Assembly: GCA_964036275.1 (NCBI GenBank)
Contig: OZ038435.1
Coordinates: 27,943,521-28,007,520, forward strand
Source of the DNA: Litoditis marina
Taxonomy: Eukaryota; Nematoda; Chromadorea; Rhabditida; Rhabditidae
Length of the DNA: 64,000 bases
Direction of reading: 5' to 3'
This document shows, one piece after another, positions 56,405 to 64,000 of this stretch; the first letter of the stretch is position 1; each line of letters opens with the position of its first letter. The notes beneath the pieces are model-generated. The model did no database searches. It was not told where the DNA came from and saw nothing but the letters and a program-made list of their open reading frames with translations. Both the position numbers and the translations under genes were made by a program.

Positions 56405-58163
56405 ATGTTTGGTTTGCTTATCCTATGGTGAGAAATTTTATAACGCTACAGCGCTAATGTTTGAGAGAAAAAACAGCTCATGTGTCATGATCTCAGTTAC
56501 CATGAGACTCATACTTTTTATGGGTTTCACAACTAGTGCCTTAGTAAATTATATGTTATTAAAATGTAAGAAGCTCCTAACTACTCTCTCAACAAAACCC
56601 GCATGAGTTGGTTTTAATATTCTTTTCCAGGTGGGCTATAGTTACTGTGTTCACAGTTTTTCTGTGTTTCCGATGCAAATGGATGTTTTACGTCATTGGC
56701 CTTCTACCACTTCTGCTAACCGCCTCATTTTTCATTTTTCAAAATATGCCTGTGGAAGGAGAACACGTGAGTTTTTAGTGGAAAATGAAATGCATGGAAT
56801 AATAGTCAAGACGTTGTAATACAGCTGGAAACTAAGAATAACTCGTGTATATTAAAGACTGTATTACTACTAATTCTGTTTATTCATGAGTTAGAGTGTA
56901 CGTCAATTGATCGGATCCATTTGGGCGAAACTAGCTAGGCAGGCAACTTAGAGCGAGTTAGGAGAAGTACGATCACCAAGTGACCGTTATTCTTTTTTTT
57001 TCCTTCCCAGTTGTTTTCATTCGTGTTCAACTCAAATTAACCGATTATCTGTACATTTCAGTTGCTTTGGTGATAAAATTACAAAGTTATTCTTTACAGA
57101 AGTTCACCTTTTTCAACGGATTCAAAATAGGAGGACATCGCGGCTCTCCACGGTACGCGCCAGAAAACACAATACCTTCTTTTGAAAAGGTGGGTTTCAA
57201 ACTCATTCGGAGGATTTTTTTTAAAAAAAAGTTCACAATCTCTTGCGAAGCTGTTTTGCAGTAAAATAGTTAAACTTTCTCTGGCGATAAAACTTGTGTC
57301 GGTTTAAGTCTTCCTAAACAAGTAAGTTTGCAATCGAATAGTCCATAAAATTGCTCATAAACATTTTCGCCACTCTTCTGCGACTGGCCAGCTACACAAG
57401 TGATAGAACTTCGAGGCAAACAAAGCCGCCGACACGTACGACCGTCTGCGTCTCCCTGATCTTCACAGTCTTTGGTCGTGACCGCCACAAAAATGACTGG
57501 CCGAATGACTGCAAATCTGAGTGATTCGTGCGGCGGTGTCAGTCTCAGATTTAGTGTACTTGTTTCTGTATTTTATCTGTATCTGTATATGTGTTGTCTA
57601 TTTCTCTGTATATGTAGTTCTATATTTCTCACTGTTTCAATTTAGGCTTTCGAAGAGAAGACCCAATTGGTTGAGTTCGATGTTCAGTTGTCTGCAGATT
57701 TCGTACCTATCATTATGCATGATGATAACACGGCAAGAACGGCTAAAACGAATCTTACGGTTGGTCAACTTTTGGAATAAATCTTTTGCCCAACAATTGA
57801 ACATGATCACTGACATTTTATCGGTCAGGGAAGAAATTTATTTTGATATTTTTGTAAATCTCATTATTTTTTTCATTCCAATATCATACATGCCTGATAC
57901 ATTGCTAAAACGAAATTTTCCAGATTTCTACCTCACAAGCGAAAGACATACTGGGTGTCCAGCTGAAATCTGTCAAGTTGGTTTTTGTGTTTCGCATTTC
58001 TCAAGTTTGTGCAACCTAGAAAGCGTCGGAAACGCAAATCACAGAAACAGAAGTATTTTTCAGCGGCAGGAACGCGACTGTTCCCACACTGAATGAGACG
58101 GTGCGGTGGTGTATCGAAAAGAAGATGAAAATGTTGTTCGACGTCAAAAACCCTGACCAAAAG
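56405..58163 (+). CDS. Glycerophosphodiester phosphodiesterase (GDE1-like), N-terminal part
   Basis: Enzymes of this family cleave glycerophosphodiesters to glycerol 3-phosphate and an alcohol. Exons: 56405-56427, 56631-56766, 57100-57189, 57646-57759, 57924-57976 and 58064-58163, giving 172 open codons with matching phases. Residues 8-46 are strongly hydrophobic (WAIVTVFTVFLCF and VIGLLPLLLTASFFIF), so it is membrane-anchored. Catalytic motifs follow: GGHRGSPRYAPENT with His66-Arg67, EFD with Glu93 and Asp95, and MHDD with His108. Exon 6 reads VPTLNETVRWC and FDVKNPDQK, a standard GDPD segment. The C-terminal half of the barrel (about 150 residues in relatives) is not found. After an acceptor at about 58210 the frame would run 24 more unlike codons to a stop. 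It is either truncated or very long-introned. The first exon is short and chosen by phase. Confidence 0.75.
57270..57536 (-). CDS. Cysteine-rich exon-like frame (hypothetical)
   Basis: On the minus strand, inside phosphodiesterase intron 3, an acceptor-like CTCAGATTTGCAG is followed by an open frame of about 85 codons. It contains six cysteines spaced C-x10-C-x3-C-x7-C-x21-C-x3-C (start DCEDQGDADGRTCRRLC). There is no ATG, so it would be an internal or last exon; it ends in TAA at 57270. I recognise no family and found no partner exon. It may be chance. Confidence 0.25.
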   Translation of the reverse strand, partial: PPHESLRFAVIRPVIFVAVTTKDCEDQGDADGRTCRRLCLPRSSITCVAGQSQKSGENVYEQFYGLFDCKLTCLGRLKPTQVLSPEKV

Positions 58164-58851
58164 GTTTGCATTTTCCAACAATTTTACATGTGTTAACGAA
58201 TTGATTCAGACTGTTGATTTGGTTGGCGGTGTACACCCTGTGATACAAAACAGTACACGCATTATTTTTCTCCCGTATCACTGAGTGTTGTGTGAAGGTG
58301 TTGTTGGCGTCAAAAGGGCGCTGGGAGTTGGAGGAAAATTTTTCTTAACGAAATGAAGTGATCCCACAAATCACTTCATTTCGTTAGAATACCACATTTT
58401 GAATAGTCCACGTCATTCTTACTCAGACAGTACAATATCGATCGTGTCCATCGCCAACTATAAACTTCCAGAATATCTTTGTAACGGAGAATCAGAATCA
58501 AGCATATTGTTTGTCAACTTTGTGGTGAATTGAGAGGTGAAGCACTTCGAAATACATTTTGAATATTCGATTTTCCAGTTGATCACGCATATGGTGAACT
58601 AACGGTTATTTGAGTTGTTCATAGATGTTTTGCCCATATATAAAAATTGTCTTCATGTTCCACTGTTAATGCACCACAGCATTATGGGATGTACTACCTA
58701 CAGACATGTTCTGGAGAACAAAACACTTTGAGTTGAGAGGAACGAACTTGTGGTGTATTCACTTCAATTCATGACCACTTTTGACGTTGCTGTGTTGGTA
58801 GGGCCTTGCCAACTCAGTATGGAGAATTATTCAGTTTGAATCCCGACCCAC
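58164..58851. other. Interval lacking the expected exons
   Basis: This stretch should hold gene F exon 5 (minus) or the rest of the phosphodiesterase (plus). I find neither. There is a small hairpin at about 58348-58390 (AACGAAATGAAGTGA and its reverse). Confidence 0.5.
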
Positions 58852-60522
58852 CGAAGTATGTCTTAAGAAGGTTGTATTATTTAGCAGCTGAGTAGTTATC
58901 ATATTTGTACCGTTCTGGCAACCGAGCACACCATCTCTCAAATAAGAGCCGAAAATGTTGAGCAATGGACCGAATCCCTTTGGGTCCGTCAAACATCTGT
59001 AAGAAAAATACAATGAGTTGTAGAAAAAACTAAAATAATCACGTGGTGGGGAAATTTAGAACAAATTCATAATCACACATTCCGTAACTGAATGAAAAAA
59101 AAACAAGTGTACCGAAGAATACTCGAACAATCGTATAAAAATAACTTCGTGAAAGATAAAAACAGTAAGGAAAGAAAACCATTCAAAAAAGAGATAAAGG
59201 TGTTTTGACTGCGTGTTTTGGAAACGAACTGTATTCTTTGCGCTCTACGTGAAATACAATTGTATGGCAGCAGTGTTTTTCAAACAAAATACGCTCAAAA
59301 ATTGCCAATGTGTTATGAAAATCGCAAGCAAAACCTGGTCATTTGTCTTTTCAGCTTGGTTTAACTAGTAATGCACAAAGGGTCTTAACTATGATAAGTT
59401 TTATATGACCGTCTCACCTTTGTAGAAAGTGATCTTTCACCTCGTCGGAGGACATGTGGCTTGGAACACGACTTGAATCTTGCTGAAGGGAATGAAATAT
59501 AGTTCACATCATTGACTCAAATGCAAAACTGTTTTTTTCTTCTGTAATAGAAAACCATACTAGGTGTTCCGATAGATAACTCACACCCGAAACAAAAGAA
59601 ATGGTTTGACTTTTGTTCTTCAATTCAGTTTTCCACCATTATTTGCAAGCCAATGGAAGATAATACGCAAATTAAATGTATTTTTCATCTCGTCCACCAC
59701 AAAACTATTTGTAAAATTGTTTGTTAGTACTTATACCTGCACTGATTTCAGAACTTTGCTATAGTTGGCGGGGTAATGGGGGTAAGTTACTTCGGCGAAC
59801 CATCTGTGGAGGCTTGACTTGAGCAAGTCACTTCCGGTCAATCTGCTCGGACACACGTGACGATAGAAGTCGTCACACGGTCTCACGGTGTGATCCACGT
59901 TTCTATGAGAAACAATCTTTGGAATCCATGAGAAACACTCTCTGGTTATAGTTATATCAATATTTTTAGTAACAGATGCACTCGAAACAGGTGCATCTGA
60001 TTTATATGGAATGTTCACATCTAAAACTGTGGCAAAGTCAGATAAAAAGGTGCCAGATAAACTATATGGTCAGCACCTGAGTTGTGAACACCTACACTCT
60101 ATACTGTGCTTCATCATGGAAAGTTGGTAACTATGTGACCAGAACGCGACCAGGTTTTTGATCAGGCATGATTTTGTTACGGTGTCTGACTTATAGTTTG
60201 ATCTGCAAATGCAATGATTTTTGAGTTCGGAATACGACTTTGTGAAATACGGAGAAATTAAATTTCAAATACAGCGGGTCAGACCAAACTATACAATTTT
60301 AGTCAGTGAGGTTCTCAAATGGGTTGGATATCAATTGCACCCCCACTCAGATCTTGAAAAGGACAAAACGATTTGACCTGCTTCGGTAAAAACAGAATAA
60401 CCTTCGTTTGGGTATCTGATTCAACTGCATAATAGCATAACTTACTCCTCCAGATGGGAAACAATGTGATCTGGCCTCACTTGGGCCAGCGCGAAAGGCA
60501 AAAAGAAGAGAACACACAGCAT
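58852..60522 (-). pseudogene. M13 metallopeptidase 5' fragment, gene F
   Basis: Only the first four exons of the M13 plan are present: 60446-60522 (signal peptide MLCVLFFLPFALA), 59737-59902 (RPCDDFYRHVCPSRLTGSD), 59418-59482 and 58852-58996 (exon 4 with GCQNGTNMITTQL). All have correct splice sites, lengths (77, 166, 65, 145) and phases, and a TATA-like sequence lies upstream at 60551-60558. No exon 5-12 follows on the minus strand before gene E; that space is taken by the phosphodiesterase. Without the HExxH and ExxAD exons it cannot encode a peptidase. It may be a recent 3' truncation. Closest in sequence to gene E. Confidence 0.8.
60049..60188. mobile_element. MITE family M4, copy 3 (degraded)
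   Basis: It begins GGTGCCAGATAAACTATATG and ends ATTTTGTTACGGTGTC, with an interior GTGACCAG and GACCAGG like the other copies. It lies in gene F intron 1. Confidence 0.5.
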
Positions 60523-62257
60523 TCTTGGTGCTCTCCTTTAACTCTCATCTTTTATATATGTTTTTCATGCAAAAGACAATATGTTCGCCGTATTCTACGC
60601 GAGATTACAAAAGAGAAGCATTTCCATTGTTGAATCCGATTACTCATGGTATATTTGAAAAGGAACAGCTTGACGAGTAAAATTACAAAAACGATACAAT
60701 TTTTTGCCTTTCTGAAAAATAAAGATTTTATTACAATCGAAGTTTGACAGCATGGCGGATGTGTACACTGCACTTGTACTAGTTTACTTGCAAACACTAC
60801 GAAACAACAAAACAGAAAACTACCCGAACATGTGAACTGTTTGACACATTTCTTTCTCCACCGAAAACTTCATTTCTACACCAGTTTTTCCACCAATTGC
60901 CTACAATGAAATCGTTAAAAGTGGCTGTATTCATTCATTTACCAGTTATGGTCAGTTTTGAGCTGTTTGAACTGTGAGATTTACAACTAGCCCTGAGGCG
61001 GTATGCATGAAAAACCCGGGGCTGGTTGGGATGTAATCCCGGGCTTGATTTATCCCGAGATCCTCCCGGTATGCACTAAACATCCCGCTCGGATTCACAT
61101 CCCGGGCGGAATGCCAATTTCATCCCGAGCTTAACAGGTCGGGTCCGGCCCAAATAACATGGTTTCTCTTGTATGTGACCTATTTTTCAAACGTTATTAT
61201 GTGTTATGAGGCTAAATAGTCTAAGTCACTGAGAGATATCGTATACAACTGATCTCAAAGCGAAGACGAATATGTTTGTAGTTTGAGCCGTCAATTCGTA
61301 GTGTTTCAACTACAAGTGAGTTTAGTTAATTTGTAATAACGCCTACTACTACTATTAATTCCAGATGATTGTAATAACCCTCAACGTCTTGCGCCCCGTG
61401 ATCAACTCTTCAATGAACCCCTCTATGTGGGTGAGTGCAAATAATATAGAAAACGTTGCTAGTTTCAATGAAACAGTCCTCTCAGTGATTACTCCTCAAA
61501 TGTAGCTTGATCCAACAGGACCAAACTACGAAAACAGGCGAGCAACATGTTTTTTTTATCAGAACGCAATATAGAAAAGTAACCATCGTTTCTTGATGCT
61601 CTTGTAGTGTAAAGTCTTAGTCGATAATTTCTTTAATAGGCGATGGAGTAGATGTCACATCATTGTTTTCTCCTTGGCTATTCGAAAACCATGTAGAAAA
61701 CATGGCGTAACTTCTTCTTACTGACTGTTGGAGCGGGCGAAACAGTGTATAAATCTGTTGCTGTTTACTTCACATTATTTGTTTATTCATTTATTCATTT
61801 ATTTAGTTATACACATAGTGTGCAACGGGACAGGTAAAGAATATTGAAAATAACATTGACTGAAGAAAAAGATGAAAATCAACGAAAGAGAGAAAAATAT
61901 AAAATTGTAGTGAAGAAAGTATGGCAGTCTGCCGCAATGAATGTGGGGCAGGTGCTGTGAGTGAGCGAACTACAGAGTTGATGAAAGTTTTTAGTTTGCA
62001 TTATTGGTTTTCAGATACCTTCACTGTTTCCCATTCTCCCCTATTTGATGTACATTATGTGTGCTGTGTACATAGCTGTGAAGGAGAAATCACCGCACAA
62101 GTTTGTCAGATACAGGTCAAAAAAGGTGGGCAGAATGAACCATTAATAGACACAGAATTCTCGAAGTATATGAAAAAAGTGCAATCCAGTCCGACAGCAC
62201 TTATTTCGAAACAATGGGAAGTACCTAATACGTCATGTTACTGCCTGGCCGTATTCA
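60523..62257. other. Gene-poor DNA right of gene F
   Basis: A cluster of short inverted CCCGGG and ATCCCGGG motifs occurs at about 61000-61145 and may be a small foldback element. TTTATTCA repeats lie at about 61780-61810. A 138-codon frame at 61921-62337 runs into an M1 MITE and has no domain, so it is not called. Confidence 0.45.
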
Positions 62258-62388
62258 TTACTAGAAGTCAATTGAATAGTCACGTAAAGTTAGCATTCTA
62301 TGGGGGCATCATGCACTTTGTCATTGCACGTTTCTGAGCTCTGTTGTGTTTAACATGTTTCACGTGCCTGTGTAATTGACTAACACTA
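62258..62388 (+). mobile_element. MITE family M1, copy 7
   Basis: It runs from ATTACTAGAAGTCAATTGAA through TTTCACGTG to GTAATTGACTAACACTA. Confidence 0.7.
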
Positions 62389-62642
62389 GATCCAAATATT
62401 TCCCAACCTGCGTCTCCTCAACTGAATGATATTTCTCTGCCACTTCATTCTGCCGGGACAGCAACGAGAGACTCTTGAGCAGCATTCAGATTTTTTTTCT
62501 TGAGGTTACGCAAAACGATTTCGGTTAATTCCCGAGCCTGTTCAAATATCTCAAATCGCTCATTAAGATTGGACATTCATTTGTCGATTTTTTATTCCAA
62601 TTTTTAATGTTCAGTTTAATTCTGCAATTCAGAAGTTTTCAG

Positions 62643-62753
62643 ATGTTGGTGCTGTGCATGCTATCGCTGTTTTGTCCTATAATTTCCCTCGAGGTTTCAA
62701 TTTTCTACCTGACGCTCGAAAATCCATCTTTCTTCTTAGAAATGTCTTGCTTG
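62643..62753 (+). CDS. Possible signal-peptide exon (hypothetical)
   Basis: An ATG at 62643 opens a hydrophobic leader (MLVLCMLSLFCPIISLEVS) and the frame reaches a GTAAGA donor after 37 codons. I could not find a following exon with confidence; the last exon-like frame of the region is at 63518-63685. Weakly supported. Confidence 0.2.
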
Positions 62754-62947
62754 GTAAGAATTTATACATTAGATTTCTGTTATTTTATGATAAAAGTAAG
62801 TATTTTTAATTTAGTTACGCACTTAGTTGATTCATATGAAACTATCATTCAAATAGGTGTATGCTTTAACTTCTTTATGAAGTTACTGTACCAATCCGGA
62901 AAGTCACATGTTAAACAAAGACGATTACGTGGTCCAATCGCAACGGT

Positions 62948-63383
62948 CTCTGAAGCCTGAACGCTAGTAGATACGCGAGGAAAAAACCCGATGTTGATAT
63001 CAACTAGGGAATCTACTAGCGTTTCGGGTTACGGCAGCTGAAGTATTGACGCGGGCAACGGTTATTCTTAAATTTCATATTGAATGTTAGAAACTTAATA
63101 AATTAAGCTTTTACCAAAAATAAAGTTCTTAAAATAAGTACTTCTGAAATAGTTATACACTAATTGCCATTTTGTACAACTATTGTTGTTAGGCAATTTG
63201 ATGGATTGTCGTTTTATGAATACAGCTCCCCTATAAACGCCAGAGTGTCGTATCTAGTACAGGTTACGCGAATGCCGCAAGCGTGGGAATATACCATAGA
63301 GCCGCGTGAATACCGTAAGACCTTGGAAAACTACTGGATTATTTTTCAGAGCTAGCGTATCTACTAGCGTTCAGGCTTCAGAG
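62948..63383. mobile_element. Inverted-repeat element
   Basis: The left end CTCTGAAGCCTGAACGCTAG and right end CTAGCGTTCAGGCTTCAGAG are perfect inverted repeats that extend to about 29 bases (through TAGATACGC). The interior is non-coding and contains a further ATCTACTAGCGTTTCGGG copy. Confidence 0.75.
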
Positions 63384-63517
63384 GTTCAGTCTTTTACACT
63401 GCATTACATTTTTCAATTACAGTTTAAAGGACACCGTTGACACGGGATCGGTCCACATAATCGTCCTGCTTCAAATCGCGAAAAATTGTCCATTCTGTGC
63501 TATGCTATATATACATT

Positions 63518-63685
63518 ATGGTTTTGTTACAGATACTATCATTTTTGGCGGCAGTTGTACTTGGAAAAAGTTTTCTCCTCATTAAGAAGGAACCAACCAT
63601 CAAACAATTGGGTCCACTGACCGTCAAGCCTTCTGAAAACAATTTGAAAGCACAACCATCACAAATAAATCTATTTACAGTTTAG
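63518..63685 (+). CDS. Small possible secreted peptide (hypothetical)
   Basis: A 55-codon frame begins with a signal-peptide-like MVLLQILSFLAAVVLGKS and continues with a basic tail (LIKKEPTIKQLGPLTVK). Alternatively the segment after GTTACAG at 63532 is a terminal exon of a longer gene. There is no homology I can name. Confidence 0.3.
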   Translation: MVLLQILSFLAAVVLGKSFLLIKKEPTIKQLGPLTVKPSENNLKAQPSQINLFTV

Positions 63686-63861
63686 CTCATTATTGATTTT
63701 TCGTGTATGTGTTGTACAACCACTAGGAACAAATCGTGGAATCAAGAATCAACAAGATTATCAACAATCAACAACTCAATAATAAAAATTTCTAGACAAA
63801 CGCTCAACACTGATTACACATTTTTCATTCTGGTGAACTTATGTGTCAAGTACATTCTCTC

Positions 63862-63945
63862 TCACCCATCCTCCGCCTTTCTCTTTTTCTTTTTCTCTCT
63901 CTCTCTTCCAGACAATCTTGTTTTTCCTCGCTCTCACTCTCTCAT
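63862..63945 (+). repeat. CT-rich low-complexity tract
   Basis: Runs of CTCTCT and TTTTTCTTT near the window end. Confidence 0.7.
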
Positions 63946-64000
63946 ACTCCTATAAAAACAAAGAAATGTTGATTTGTTCAAATATTCACATAAATAGCTT

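Noticed and set aside
57521..58096. 191-codon plus-strand frame
   Set aside because: It covers phosphodiesterase exons 4 and 5 in a different frame and intron sequence; the exon frames with GDPD motifs and splice sites fit better.
61370..61432. Exon-like segment with acceptor and GTGAGT donor
   Set aside because: Short, no partner exon, and no recognisable motif in any frame.
61921..62337. 138-codon plus-strand frame with several cysteines
   Set aside because: It ends inside an M1 MITE, has no signal peptide or domain, and lacks supporting exons.

Overview
The window is nuclear DNA of a nematode, most likely a Caenorhabditis species. It is AT-rich and built of many small exons joined by introns with GTRAG-type donors and TTTCAG acceptors. 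Exon phases stay in register over thousands of bases, and the intergenic and intronic DNA is full of small DNA transposons. There is no bacterial-style operon or RBS. All gene models here were assembled by hand from exon homology, splice sites and phase. None rests on a database search.

The core of the window is a cluster of neprilysin-like (family M13) zinc metallopeptidase genes that all share one 12-exon plan: signal-peptide exon; PCDDFY..VCP exon; two short exons; two helical exons; the NAxY/PP-Y-G exon; the HExxH exon; the ExxAD exon; the YFYG..WC exon; the H..RVNG exon; a last exon with a C-x-x-x-G end. From left to right they are Z (minus, 517-6496, last exon not found), A (plus, 9606-16874, a pseudogene), B (plus, 17504-24344, 467 aa), C (plus, 26793-34776, 473 aa), D (minus, 35296-45925, 502 aa), E (minus, 46747-54896, 491 aa) and F (minus, 58852-60522, only the first four exons left). 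A lone plus-strand exon 4 sits at 55724-55862. Z is divergent to the A-B-C tandem, which converges on the D-E-F tandem. The proteins are about two thirds of the usual M13 length. They keep both zinc-binding motifs and a signal peptide, so they are predicted secreted peptidases. The plus-strand set has lost the NAxY substrate-binding motif that the minus-strand set keeps in part.

Between E and F lies a plus-strand gene with the start of a membrane-anchored glycerophosphodiester phosphodiesterase (56405-58163). Its 3' half is not visible, and the same interval is where F loses its exons 5-12 and the lone exon 4 sits, so this looks like a rearrangement junction. The last 3.5 kb hold only weak candidates for small secreted proteins.

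Most of the remaining DNA is mobile. I recognise: ten copies of a roughly 195-bp element that has both TATAGT inverted ends and a tRNA-like domain with A and B boxes; seven copies of a 135-bp TATACTAGAAG element; four TATAG..CCCACTGAGACC elements; three CTCATGAG-rich elements; three CACCGTAGCAAAG elements; four TTAAAGGGACCGT elements; two types of AT-flanked composite elements with a GCGCAGCGC palindrome tip and a foldback arm; a 5'-truncated RTE-type retrotransposon with an 18-bp target duplication; several foldback repeats; and a 25-bp minisatellite. Many lie only a few bases from splice sites of the M13 genes, two of them exactly in the 5' splice site.
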